DNA of 64,000 bases from Heloderma charlesbogerti. Its lineage: Eukaryota > Chordata > Lepidosauria > Squamata > Helodermatidae. The stretch is from NCBI GenBank assembly GCA_026122225.1, contig JANEZZ010000972.1:124001-188000 (forward strand), given 5' to 3'. The position numbers and the translations under genes were made by a program. The notes beneath the pieces were generated by a model. The model made no database searches and was not told the DNA's origin. It saw only the letters and a list, made by a program, of their open reading frames with translations. This document shows, piece after piece, positions 1 to 10,105 of the stretch; the stretch's first letter is position 1; each line of letters begins with the position of its first letter.

Positions 1-71
1 TCCTGAAATCACCTATTTCACTTCTGGGAACCATCATTCAGGGGACCTGCTTCTGAGTTTTGAGGGAAAGT

Positions 72-142
72 AAGTGTGTGTGTGTGGGGGGGGAGCATAT
101 GTATGGGGAAGTAAGTGTGTGTGTGTGTGTGTGTGTGTGTGT
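72..142. repeat. (TG)n microsatellite
   Basis: Two TG runs are separated by a short G-rich stretch. The ORFs that start inside it owe their openness to the repeat. Confidence 0.95.
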
Positions 143-149
143 AGGTGTG

Positions 150-1190
150 CTTGCAGCTCCTCCACCCACCGCTGCATGTGGCTCTCGGGCCCAGAACCAC
201 CTTTGGATGCTGCCTGTGGGACTTGTCTTCTTGCCCATCTTGGATTAGATCACCGCCATGTCCTCCCACTCAACACTCCTCGGGAGAAGAGGGCCCTGTC
301 ACTAGCTCCCAACACGTACAGGCACCAGGGGGAGACAAAGGACTCTGACAAGCGTGCCAAGTCCTCTGCCACCATGGAAAATGTCCCCTCCATTGTACCA
401 TCAGGAGACCTTATGCATCTTGTCATATCCCACAGGCCCAGACCCTTCACAGTCACCCCCAGGACTCCAGAGGTGGAGATGGTGATGGGTCCAAGCCTTC
501 TGCGCATCCTGAACTGTTTCACTGTTGCCTCCAGTACTGATATTCCAGGAAGTGGTACAGCAGCTATGGAACATTTGCTTATTTGCTACCTGGCCGTTGC
601 TGGTGCAGCCTCTCATTCTGCTCAGCTCCTGATTCTGTGTTACCCCCTTGCTGGATAGCTCCCCTGCTGCTTTGCCAACCTTACCACAGGCCTGCTCCTT
701 GACCTGCTTCTGGACAGCTCCCCAACTTTGCTGGAAAGATGGGAATCCAAGACACGTAGCATTGGTGGTGTGGGGATGTGATTGTCACCTTTCTTTGGCC
801 CTTTGACTGCTGCTTGTTCCATGCCCACCCTGAGCTGGCTGCTCACCTACAGCCACTTGGACTGACCTCATGGACCGTGAAATCCGGATACCCCCAACAC
901 ACAGCAATTGGAGCCATTTTGCAAGGGACGGCTTTGTGTGTACCATTCAAGAGGAAAACCCATGTGGCAGATGTTGATTGTCTCTGTTAGCAAGTCTGCC
1001 AAGAAGAGGAGCTAGAAGATACTTCCTGGCCTTGAAATGGCTGTAAGACAATCAAGATGTGCTTCACCATTCCCACATCACACAAAGACAGCATGTGCAT
1101 CCCTTCATTTCTCACCCTCAGTGGCATGACACTTGATGACACAGAGCTGAATGGGTGGACTACTTTTTCTGTTGCAAAGTGTTGGTTAGG
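150..1190. other. No recognised gene or repeat
   Basis: A plus-strand reading frame is open to 658, but it starts inside the TG repeat, shows no domain I recognise and has an ordinary mixed composition. I see no splice-bounded exon or repeat family here. The stretch may be unique sequence or an old, unrecognisable repeat. Confidence 0.4.
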
Positions 1191-1199
1191 ATGAGATGT

Positions 1200-1556
1200 G
1201 AGATTTGTGTTGAACTGGGGTTTTGAATATCAGACAAGTGGGCCAAATATGCCCCCCCCAGGTCCTGATCTGCCACTCTGGAGCTCCTCAGATGGTTACA
1301 CCACCACCCCTGGCTCTGGCCCCTTTTGCCAGACTGCCCGTTGTTTCATGGCTTCTCAGTTTTTGCAGAGTTTTTTTTCCCCATCCTAAAAGGTTAAACT
1401 ACCTCTCCTAAGGCTTAGATACTGGCAGTAAGAGACTTTCAGCAAAAATGCTGGGATTTTGGTACTTGTCCCCTCCACTTTTGCAGCCTTCACCCCCACC
1501 CACCACTGGAATGAAGCCCCCAAGAGCTTCTCCAAAAACAAATCTCACCCCTCAGG
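1200..1556. repeat. Diverged dispersed repeat fragment
   Basis: It shares blocks with two other places, about 37340-37560 and 59940-60215: a 'CTCCTAAGGCTT..ACTG.CAGTAAGAG' block and a later 'AATGAA..CAGCC..GGGCTG' block in the same order. The three copies are heavily diverged. The third lies next to a CAGGGGTG end, so the family may belong to a hAT-type element. Confidence 0.45.
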
Positions 1557-1561
1557 CTGAA

Positions 1562-1848
1562 AGAGGCTCAACATGCCTGTTATTGAAAGAGGCTCAGTGT
1601 GCCTGTTATTGAATTCCTAACTGGTGGTGAGGCTCAACATGCCTGTTATTGAACATTGTTCAGCTGAACAATGGTATTGGAAGAGGCTCAACTTCCCTGT
1701 AATTGAAAGAGGCTCAACATGCCTGTTATTAAATTCCTAATTGGTGGTGAGGCTCAACATGCCTGTTATTGAACATTGTTCAATTGAACAATGGTATTGA
1801 AAGAAGTTCAGCATGCCTGTTATTGAAGTTCTAATCAGTGGTGAGGTC
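1562..1848. repeat. 120-bp tandem repeat (minisatellite)
   Basis: Two full units of about 120 bp and a partial third lie head to tail, starting near 1562, 1682 and 1802. Each unit holds three copies of a 25-bp sub-repeat, GAGGCTCAACATGCCTGTTA plus TTGAA, and a small palindrome (GAACATTGTTCA with its complement). The two full units are roughly 90% identical by eye. Confidence 0.85.
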
Positions 1849-1873
1849 CTGTCCTGTCCTGTCCTGTCCTGAC
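1846..1873. repeat. (CCTGT)n microsatellite
   Basis: About five pentamer copies follow directly after the 120-bp minisatellite. Confidence 0.9.
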
Positions 1874-2193
1874 CACAAGTGAGAGGCCCCAGGGTATGAG
1901 GAGGTACTGCAGAGGTAGGCTCAGCTGTAGATGGTTATTGTTGCAGGTAGGGTTGGACTGAAGCAGGAGAACGTTGGACAGCTCTAAACTGAACCATCTG
2001 TTTCCATGAGCTCTAGGGCCCAAGTGAGCTCTTCCATTAGGGAGTGGGCACCACACAGCCAATGGGGTGCATGCAACACCACTTTCCCCCACTGCTGCAC
2101 CACCCAAATTCTTGTCAGAAAAGAAATCAGTGGTTTACTGCCACATAGCTGAATTTGACCTCTGTAGCAGTTTGCTGATGATATTTATTTATT

Positions 2194-2235
2194 TGCTGCT
2201 GCCACCCTGCAGAATTCTACAGGGTGGCAGCAGCA
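2194..2235. repeat. 42-bp near-perfect palindrome
   Basis: The 15-nt arms TGCTGCTGCCACCCT (2194-2208) and its complement (2221-2235) flank a GAATTC-centred middle. 20 of 21 base pairs match, so it could extrude as a cruciform. A G run of about 11 follows at 2251-2262. Confidence 0.9.
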
Positions 2236-2528
2236 GGAGGAGTGCAGCCCGGGGGGGGGGGGGATGCAGGGGCAAAAATGGCCCCTGGACATCCAAAACT
2301 TGCCCAACTCTACTTTTTATGCTCCCTCCAGATACTGTTGGACTCCCTCCAGATGTTGTTGCCCATGCTAGATGGTGCTGATAGGAGTTGGAGGGCCCAC
2401 TAATCTGCCCCTCCCATGATCTGGAGGGCCCACCTGGATGGCCCAGTAATCTGCCCATCCCAGCTCAACACATTCCAGGCCTAGATTGGAGGACAGTGGC
2501 CCATGTCCCCCAGTCAGCTCATCATACT

Positions 2529-2880
2529 ACCATCAAGAACATAAGAAGAGTCCTGCTGGATCACCAAGGGTCCATCTAGTCCAGCATTTTGTTCACACAG
2601 TGGCCAACCCACTGCCCATGGGAAACCCACAAGAAGGACATGAGTGCAACAGCACCCTCCCACCCATGTTCCCCAGCAACGGGTGCACATAGGCATACTG
2701 CCTCTGATACTGGAGGTAGCATAGAGCCATCAGGACTAGTAGCCATTGAGAGCCAGGAATTTGTCTTATCCCCTTTTAAAGCTATCCAAGTTGGTAGCCA
2801 TCACTACATCTTGTGGAAGTGAATTCCATAGTTAAACTATGTGCTGTGTGAAGAAGTCCTTTTATCTTTCCTGAATCTCC
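2529..2880 (-). mobile_element. CR1-like LINE 3' fragment (reverse orientation)
   Basis: It reads as the reverse complement of a LINE 3' end seen many times in this window. Landmarks are 'CCATCTAGTCCAGCA', 'ACATGAGTGCAACAGCACC' and 'CTGATACTGGAGGTAGCA', then the end of the ORF2 reading frame ('LNYGIHFHK' type). Only the 3' end is kept, as is usual for 5'-truncated LINE insertions. The exact clade (CR1 or L3) is inferred. Confidence 0.75.
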
Positions 2881-3600
2881 CACCAATCAGCTTCATGGGA
2901 TAGAGACCTGAGAAAGGGGGACAGGGATGGGGTGGGGGCAGAGAAGCCAGCCCAGGGAAGTAGCAGTTCTAAGAAGGTCTCCTCTCCATGCCACAGTATT
3001 GAGCAGTATGAAGTCCTACCCACACCCAGAAATTCCTGTGGATCTTGAACCAGAGCTGGGACTGTTTCATTAGAGTTGGCCCATTCTGCAATTACCGCTG
3101 CATTCTTTCCCCTACTTCCCCTCCTTGATTCCTTGTTTCCTCGAGGCAAGGAAAGCATTAAACATGTAAAAATAGTCCCATGAAGTTAGCATAATTGATC
3201 AGAAGAGGCAGCTTCCTTCAGCTCGTATTAGTTTCAAGCCCTCCTCCTCCCACCCTGCTTGTTGCCTCTCGAAACAATTACTAAGCGCTAATAGAAAAGA
3301 TCATTAAGCTTCAAGAGCACCATGTTCAGTGTTGTCCCTCTGCTCTGCAGTTGTTTCCACCATATTGTGGAAACAGATTATTTCATGATTGTGTTTTCCT
3401 CCTCATCTTGTACTAAAGAAAGAGGGGTTGCTGCAAGGGACAGATCAGTTGGTCCATGTCTAGTTTTGAAGATGTTCATTCCTAAGTCCATTCTGTCCCA
3501 TATTTTGCCATTTTAAAAAAAATGTACAAAAATCGTATTTTAATTGTATGCATTTACTCCATTAGATACACATTTTGTATATATTTTCCAATAAAACACA
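2881..3600. other. Apparently unique AT-rich stretch
   Basis: No repeat family or coding frame is recognised. The segment 3160-3310 is AT-rich with homeobox-type TAAT cores, but I cannot tell a conserved element from neutral DNA without alignment. Confidence 0.3.
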
Positions 3601-3619
3601 CAACTTGAATGCAATTTCC

Positions 3620-3620
<1 letters not shown>

Positions 3621-3662
<42 letters not shown>
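3621..3662. repeat. (TA)n microsatellite
   Basis: A run of about 20 TA dinucleotides. Confidence 0.98.
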
Positions 3663-3665
<3 letters not shown>

Positions 3666-3899
3666 TGTATTTTTCTCTAAAATATACTAGTTGGTAAATT
3701 TCCTCTAAAATATGCATTCTACATGGATTTTTCCAAACCAAGAACTGTGTCACAGAACTCACCAGTCTGAAGGAGAACTGTGTTCTGACATGTGTATAAA
3801 TCTGGGATGTGATTAGGCTGGTTTGTTTACAAATGCAGACCAAATAAAATTCTTGCCCATAATTGCTGCTAGGTTGCCCCCCAAATGGAACTCAGGGCC

Positions 3900-4245
3900 A
3901 AATCCACGGTGGCCCCAGCCAATGTGATGAAGAGATGTCACCTTTCATCTCCACTGTCAGAAAACAGAAAGCTAAGCAAGTTGGAACATTGGTGGAGAGC
4001 TGGAGTCAAAGGTGGGCATGGTTGGATACCTCCCAAGGGCCCACAACCCAGCAGAGGCCCAATGACAAGAGCCCACTGGAGTTGCCCCTCCTCTTCACCA
4101 TGGCAACCTGCCTGTCCACCTGCCTCTTGCTCTGACCCAGACCATGCTGGTGGTGAGAAGGAGGAGCAGTAGATGCCACGGCCTGCTTGCTCACTGGCTC
4201 TCTGCCTGTCAAGCAAGCAAGTGGCAGCAATGATGAGAAAGAAAA
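3900..4245 (-). repeat. Dispersed repeat, inverted partner of 53395-53640
   Basis: The reverse complement of about 4010-4240 aligns over its length with 53395-53640 (shared blocks 'CTTGCTTG.CAGG.AGAGA', 'GAGGCAGGTG.ACA.GCAGG', 'GTATCCAACCATGC'-like end). A shared frame (Q-E-A-G-x-Q-A-G-C) survives in both copies, which may mean a coding origin or only recent common descent. The family is not identified. Confidence 0.6.
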
Positions 4246-4249
4246 GGAA

Positions 4250-5030
4250 TAGCAGCCAGCAACAATGGCCATGAGAAGGTGGGCTCATTGAGGGAGGGGG
4301 CCCATGTGAGTGTCTTGCCCAAGGACCCTCCAAAACCTGGAGCTGGTGCTACATTTGGTGCTTGGTCATAGCATGGGCACCCATTGACCTCATAGTGGGA
4401 TCTTTCCAGGAGGAGAGTTCAGGCTCCAGTCAGGAGTGGTGGGGTTACTTACTTCCACAGTGGCTGGTAGGGCCTGTGGAGGGGACTCTTTAATAGGGAG
4501 CTGCTGAGATGGATCATGGAAGGTACTTCGAAGCCAAGGGGAACCAGAGTGCTGGGTGTTTCAGAGAAAGTTAGCTTGGACATTCTGTGGGCAATATTGG
4601 TTGAGCTTCTAGATTCTAGAGCATTGGCCAAGAGAGAGGATGGGAGATTTAGCTCTTTGGAGCCAGAGCCTGCATAAGCCAGAACTGGTCACAGACTGAA
4701 AAAGATCAAAGCTATAGGCCATGAGCAGAATGCTGCAGGGAGCAACCATAGCTGTAAGTATGCCCATCTGCTAACAATTGAGCCTTTTGTTTAAAGATTT
4801 ACTTGGGTGCCATGGATTCATTGGGCATCAAATCACCCACTAGGGCTGAAGACATTGCAGCCACATTTCCTCCTAGGGGGCAGAATTACATATCCCCATC
4901 AATTTCATGGATTCCGCCTACCCCTATTTTGTGCCACATCATAGTCCTATTTTGGTGTTCCCATCATGTAATTAACAATTATATGCAGGGGGAGAGGAGG
5001 GACTCATCCATTAACCCTGCCCACACCATC
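4250..5030. other. No recognised feature
   Basis: Mixed sequence without long frames, terminal repeats or known element ends. Confidence 0.4.
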
Positions 5031-5032
5031 AC

Positions 5033-5165
5033 AACCCATTGGAAAACCCACAAGTATGACATGAGTGCAATAGCATCCTCCCACCTGTGTTCCCCACCAA
5101 CTGGTGTACATAAGCATACTGGCTCTGATACTGGAGGTAGCATATAGCCATCCTGACTAGTAGTT
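5033..5165 (-). mobile_element. CR1-like LINE 3' fragment
   Basis: Same family and orientation as 2529-2880: 'ACATGAGTGCAATAGCATCC', then 'CTGATACTGGAGGTAGCATA'. Only about 130 bp remain. Confidence 0.65.
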
Positions 5166-5167
5166 AT

Positions 5168-5930
5168 TTGAGTGTGCGGAATTATACCATTGGATACTGC
5201 CCAAAGTTCATGCATATGCATGTACACACACACACACACAACTCTAGGCTAGTTGCTCAAATTTGTTGGATACAAATCGAATCTTTGGTTCAGTTGCCAG
5301 CAAACATTTTAAAGTAAAGCTAGAATTTTCTGAGTTAAGTCAGCGCCAGAAAAAAAGTCCAATAGGTTCCATTCAACCATGGGGTGGGGAGAGCTAGTGG
5401 CAAAGGCTTTCCAAGAGTTGTGCTCACAGGCATGGTGGTCTAAACCTACACTTGGGTTTCAGAACCAAATTCAGGATAGAGGAACAATGCAAGGGAGTGT
5501 GGAATTAGTTACCAGAAGGGCTGCAGACATACAGCCAGATTGCTCTGTGGTCTTTTCCTCCTCTTCCTATTTGTACTCATTTTCCTTCTGTTCTTTGGTG
5601 ATCATGGGAAGGGCAGTGATTGGGGCATCAAATACATACACATTGCAATCGCAAATGCATGTGAAATGATCATGCCTGGGTTGAGCATGTACGGGCTGTC
5701 CAAGTCAACCATGCACGTTAAGTAAGCTTGCTGGTGATGACTTAACTCAGAAAATTCTAGCTTTCCTTTAAAAAGTATGCTGGTGACTGAACCAAATATT
5801 CAACTTGTATCCAACAAATCTGAGCAACAAGCCCAGAGTTGTGTGTGTGTGTGTGCATGCATGTGCGTGCATGCGTTCGCACACACGTACATGCATGAAC
5901 TTAGAGCAGTATCCAACGGTGTCATTCCAC
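5168..5930. mobile_element. Long inverted-repeat element (arms about 180 bp)
   Basis: The left arm (about 5168-5346) and right arm (about 5733-5927) are reverse complements with roughly 85-90% identity. They include the AGAATTTTCTGAGTTAAGTC block, a CA/TG microsatellite at matching positions in each arm, and GTTGGATACTGC-type ends. A non-repetitive spacer of about 385 bp separates them. This layout fits a foldback or MITE-type DNA element; no transposase is encoded. Confidence 0.75.
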
Positions 5931-6266
5931 AAACTCAAAGAGCGCTAGCCAAGGTCTGCTGAAACTTTCCCTTGTACAACCAGTTGCTTATTATGCTTGC
6001 AAAACTGGTTGCTCGAGCAGTTGTTGCACCAACGCATCGCAGAAGAGTTATGTGCAACTTGTGCGATGGGTTGCCTAAGAGTTATGTGCAATGGGTTGCA
6101 CAGCCGGTGGCAGAATGGGTTGCACAAGAGTTATGTGCAAGCACTTGCACAACCGTGCTTGCACAAGCATAACTTTAGTTGGATTCTTCTCTTGCGCAAA
6201 GTTCAGAACCTAGTTTCCACTAGAGCAACATCATTTGTTGGAATGACACGGTTGGATACTGCCCTA
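5914..6266. mobile_element. MITE-like element with GCAGTATCCAACGGTGTC ends
   Basis: The left end AGCAGTATCCAACGGTGTCA and the right end GACACGGTTGGATACTGCCC are inverted repeats of about 24 bp. The interior is built from repeated GTTATGTGCAA and GGGTTGCACA words. The left end overlaps the right arm of the neighbouring inverted repeat, so the two elements share terminal sequence and may be one composite family. Confidence 0.65.
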
Positions 6267-6279
6267 TAAATCCAACTCC

Positions 6280-7085
6280 TTTTTTTTTTCTAGTTGGTTG
6301 GTTATCCCAACCTTTCATTTGAACCAGTATTGTAGTATAATAATATACTTTTACTGCATCCCAAAAGCATGGCACAGAAGATAGGTCACTTTCCAAATGT
6401 TCCTTCTTTGTAAAAACAAGGTTTTCACCAACCCTGTGTCATGTAAGATTTCCTAAGTGAAAGATTGGCTTGAAGCACTGTCTGCTTCTGAGAGGAAGAA
6501 ATAGAAGACTCCTAAATAATAAAGCAAAACATGGTGTTGAACAGAACGGCTAATGTATAACCCACTTCTGGGACCCTTTATATACCTCCCCATGTGAGCC
6601 CAGGATTCCATCTTGGTTGGGAACTGATCCCAGCTGCCTCCAAAGAGACTGGCATCGACTCCATTCCAGATGGCACTGAGATTTTCGGCTGATTGCCCTC
6701 TTTTTGCGCTAATTAGTGCAAAATGCATTCTGTCTGATGACAGGACCCCATCAAGAGAACATCTGGGGAGAAATGTGAGGTGTCTTAACTGCTTTTCCTT
6801 TCTCAGCATGTAGGAGTTCAGAGAATCCTCCATGGTGCAAAAGCTAGTTCTGAAAGCAGAATTAATTAGCAAGCACGACTTTCTGTGCTGTTGCCCCTCG
6901 GGGGCTCCATTTGTAAGAGAGAATCTAGACTTCTCAGGATTTTGTTTTGTTCTACAAGTGCTAGGATTCAGTGTTATTGCCCAACAAATTAGGAAGAGAT
7001 TCATTTCTAGGGAGGATTAGGGTGTGCCTTGACTTTCTAATCTACTGTTAAATATGCTTTACTTTTCAGTGATAATTTAGAGGGA
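6280..7085. other. Repeat-poor stretch; long minus-strand frame judged non-coding
   Basis: A minus-strand frame of about 183 codons (7004 down to 6453) is open but shows no domain, no clear compositional bias and no homologue that I recognise. The segment 6660-7020 has no visible repeat and an AT-rich, enhancer-like look, which is weak evidence of anything. Confidence 0.3.
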
Positions 7086-7090
7086 TAGTG

Positions 7091-7860
7091 TAATACATAG
7101 GGATGGGGGTGGAGAAATCTGTTTGGCTCATATTTCAATGAGAACTTACCTAATTCTGCACTTTTTAACCAATATGCAAACCAAAACTCAGGTATCCTTT
7201 GAGATTTGCACATGTCCAAATTTTGCAATGAAGTACTCCAATGAAAACAATGCATAAAAAATGCATAGATGAGGGGAAAAGGCACACAAAATTAAAATAA
7301 TGTGAAAAAAATAGATTATATTAGGGAGCAATCCTATAGCCCCTAGACATCTGGGGGGGGACATAGGATTGTTTGCATTCCTGGAGATAGTGCTCTGACC
7401 TTGGATCCAAAAGTCTGAGCCCTTTGCCCCCTCCCCTCGCACCTGGCGCAGACAGAACCATGCTGGCTCCCTATCTGAGGTTGCAAAAACAACCTCTGAG
7501 AGGAAGGAAAGGGGGCAGTTCTGTGAGTGGGAAGGGGAGGGCAATGGGGAGGCTGGCTATTAAGAATCCTCTGGTCTCCTGAGCCTCCTTCCCTCCCACT
7601 CTACAGAGCCCCAGCTAGATGGGTGAACAAGCCCATCTAACAAAAATGCAGGACAGGAAGAGCGTGGAGATGAAAATCACTTCCACGCTCCTCCCATTCT
7701 GCATAGGATGACCGTCAGCCTCCAAGTTTGGAGGCTGATGGGCATCCCAAATTCCCAATAGGATTGCACCCTTAGGCAAATTGCTTGCCAAAACGTGTGT
7801 ACAAAAATTCATGCATTGGGAGAAATGTAGACAAAAATGCAGACAAATTTTCATGCGAAC
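7091..7860. mobile_element. hAT-like element (TAGGGATG end), split by a nested element
   Basis: It starts TAGGGATGGGGGTGGAG and holds a block shared with 39960-40045, 43530-43735 and 47590-48036 ('GAACTTACCTAATTCTGCAC', then 'CAAACCAAAACTCAG'). A second DNA element interrupts it at 7324-7771. The body resumes at about 7776 ('GTACAAAAATTCATGCATTG') but no clean right end is visible. Confidence 0.6.
7324..7771. mobile_element. DNA element with GGGAGCAATCC / GGATTGCACCC ends
   Basis: The terminal inverted repeats are GGGAGCAATCCTAT and ATAGGATTGCACCC. The flanks are ATTA on the left and TTAG on the right, so the target may be TTAA-like. The family recurs at 10106-11045 and 46553-46975 with a similar length (415-448 bp without insertions). 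No transposase is present. Confidence 0.7.
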
Positions 7861-7867
7861 TTCTTTA

Positions 7868-7905
7868 AAAGGAGGAGGAGGAGGAGGAGAAGGAAGAGAA
7901 GTTGT
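7868..7905. repeat. (GGA)n microsatellite
   Basis: Short purine-rich triplet run on the plus strand. Confidence 0.7.
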
Positions 7906-8086
7906 AGTAGTTCAGGATGAACCAAACTTCAGTTTAGAAAAATGAGAAATTGGGAGAAAATGAAATTAACAGATTCATTCAGATGAAATTTACAGATACA
8001 TTAAATTAACAGATTCATCAACAGATTCAAATGAAATCAACAGATTCAGATTCAGTATATATGTACAGAAGTATATATACTTCTAT

Positions 8087-8205
8087 AGCCTAGTAGTATA
8101 GTGGCTAAGAGACTGAGCCATGAAATAGCCCAGTACTCAGATCAAATGCTGCCTCTTCCATGAATTCACCATGTGGGCTTAGACAAGCAACTCAGCCTCA
8201 TCTCT
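8087..8205 (+). mobile_element. tRNA-derived SINE fragment
   Basis: It has an A-box-like TATAGTGGCTAAGAG and a B-box-like ACTCAGATCAAAT about 35 bp later, followed by a SINE-body phrase (ATGTGGGCTTAGACAAGC). It is degenerate and the 3' tail is not seen. Confidence 0.5.
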
Positions 8206-8237
8206 TCATCTCCAGATAGCAGTGACTTGCCTTGCAG

Positions 8238-8368
8238 CAGGGGTGGAACACTTGTGTCCCTCCAGATGCTTGGATACAACTTCCATCAGCCTTATCCAGA
8301 ACAGCCAATGGTGAGGGATGCTGGGAGTTGTAGGCCAAAACATCTGGAGGGCAAGTTGCCCATCCCTG
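8238..8368. mobile_element. Palindromic hAT MITE (CAGGGGTGG..CCATCCCTG)
   Basis: A 131-bp element with inverted halves around 'CTCCAGATG..TTGG' and 'CATCTGGAGGGC'. The flanks CCTTGCAG and CCTTAGAG agree at 6 of 8 bases, which fits an aged hAT 8-bp target duplication. Related copies lie at 15365-16313, 21303-21440 and 23590-23722. Confidence 0.8.
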
Positions 8369-8426
8369 CCTTAGAGACTTAGGTCTACATGCACAACTGA
8401 ATGAGGTGTTAGAGTTTACCTGGGCC

Positions 8427-9004
8427 CAGGGTCGGCCCAAGACATTTTGCTACCCGAGGCAAAGAACATACTTCAATATTAGTGATGGGACACCATCCTC
8501 CCCTGCATCTGAGTAGGGAGGGAGAAGCTCACCAAAAATCTCCAAACTTCACTTCGAAACTCAGTTTCCCATTTTTGTTTGCAAACCATTTTTCAGGTCA
8601 TTCGAATGGGGAAAGTGCACATTTCTCCTGCATTGACTGAAGTGTGAAAATGCTTCTTTTTTAAATGCATATTCTAAACTGCATGGTTTTTGTCTGTTTT
8701 TAATGAGCATTTTTTAATATGATTCACACGTTCGCACGTGTGTGTTTTTTTGAAAAATGTGCTCCCATTCATGGTTGTGAACAGGGCAAGTCTGGATGTT
8801 TTGCAAACTGAAGTGAAATTCTCATACAACCCTACACCTGAGGCCAGCAGGCTGGTTTAGTAGGAGCAGGCAGGCTTCATGGCATGCACACACAGAGCTC
8901 TTCTCCAACACCTCTCCACCTCTTCCTGCCTCTGACATCTGCTGCCTCTAGGAGTTCAACAAATCCCAGGGGGTGCAAAGGCCTTAATAATAGGGCTGGC
9001 CCTG
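8427..9004. mobile_element. DNA element with CAGGGTCGGCCC / GGGCTGGCCCTG ends
   Basis: 12-bp imperfect terminal inverted repeats bound a 578-bp element. The flanks CCTGGGCC and ACCAGGCC share 5 of 8 bases. A second element (8480-8834) sits inside it. Confidence 0.6.
8480..8834. mobile_element. hAT-like element (TAGTGATG..CAACCCTA)
   Basis: It is nested in 8427-9004. It shares words with 30835-31196: 'GGGAAAAGTGCACATTTC' or close variants and a terminal CA-ACCCTA or CA-CCCCTA. No target duplication can be read. Confidence 0.5.
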
Positions 9005-9064
9005 ACCAGGCCGCTTCCAGCTGTAAATGGAGAATGCCATTTTTAATTACCAGTTTCAATGGAA

Positions 9065-9367
9065 ACAGTTCAGGGAGACGAGAAGACAAATGGAGCTGGT
9101 GTCTCAACAGAGGTGAAGAAGTGGACCCAATAGTTCCATCTCTCCCTCTGCTTCAGCCAGATGAAATGGCTGCTGATAAATGATAGTTGAGGGAAGGAGA
9201 AGCCAAATGGAGCTGGTGTCTCAGCAGAGCTGATGACAAGGGCCCTACAGTCCCATCTCTCCATCTGCTTCAGCCAGATGAAATTGCTGCTGTTAAGTGA
9301 CAGCTGAGGAAGGAAGGAGCCAAATGGAGCTGCTGTCTTAGCCAAGCTGATGGAAAGGGCTCTGCTG

Positions 9368-9403
<36 letters not shown>

Positions 9404-9455
9404 TACAGTCAGGAAGAATGGCTGCTGACAGATGATAGTTGATAGAAAGGAGGGT
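9065..9455. repeat. About 118-bp tandem repeat, 3.3 copies
   Basis: Units begin near 9085, 9205 and 9318, each with AAATGGAGCTG(G/C)TGTCT(C/T)A, then TCCATCTCTCC, then CAGCCAGATGAAAT, then GCTGCTG. The minus strand stays open through the units, giving a 40-residue period, but this is only a by-product of the repeat. A (TC)n run at 9372-9402 has expanded inside the last unit. Confidence 0.9.
9372..9402. repeat. (TC)n microsatellite
   Basis: About 15 TC dinucleotides inside the last unit of the 118-bp tandem repeat. Confidence 0.95.
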
Positions 9456-9459
9456 CTCT

Positions 9460-10100
9460 CATTCTGTTGTCAGGATCATCGAGATAAAGTATATGGAGCA
9501 GTTTGAATAAGTTGCCAGAATTATCCAATTTTGATGCAATTCTCCCTTGTGACCTGGAAGTATGTTTGAATCAATTCATTCCTGATCTGCTTGGCATGGT
9601 CATCTGGATGCATCACTCATTCTTTATTGTGCATTGATCATTCCTAATTGATTAATCTATCAGGGGCAGAAAAGTCTGACCTGCTTTATAATAATTCATA
9701 TGCACAGGAGGAGGCATCAATATGGAAGTGACCAGACTGATCAATTAAGCCTGGATATGCTGAAAGGCCCCAATGAATATACATTATGCAACCTGAACTT
9801 GTTCTCTGAATTAATTGTATTTATTGCACAACGTACCAACTTATATCTCTCTTTTAAAAAAAAAATGTTGCAAGACAATTTACAGGATGGCCAATAATTC
9901 ACATCCTGGCTCACCCAATGAGTGGGCAATGTATTTATTAAATCTGGGCATGTTACAAAACTGGGAAGGATTGTGGGTTATTGCATAGGCTACAAATTCA
10001 AAACAGTCTGAATAAACTAGAAAGCTTGGCAGATAACAACAAAATTAAATTCATCTGAAATAAGTGTTTGCACATTGATAGTCTTTGCCAAATTAATAAC
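9460..10100. other. Repeat-poor AT-rich island
   Basis: No element ends, SINE boxes or coding frames are seen. ATTAAT and TAATTG words are common. It is a candidate for conserved non-coding DNA on absence-of-repeat grounds only. Confidence 0.3.
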
Positions 10101-10105
10101 TCGGA

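Noticed and set aside
74..658. 194-codon plus-strand ORF
   Set aside because: It starts within a TG microsatellite, gives no recognisable domain and lacks any exon boundary or supporting context.
6453..7004. 183-codon minus-strand ORF
   Set aside because: No domain or visible compositional bias; in 64 kb an open frame of this length can occur by chance.
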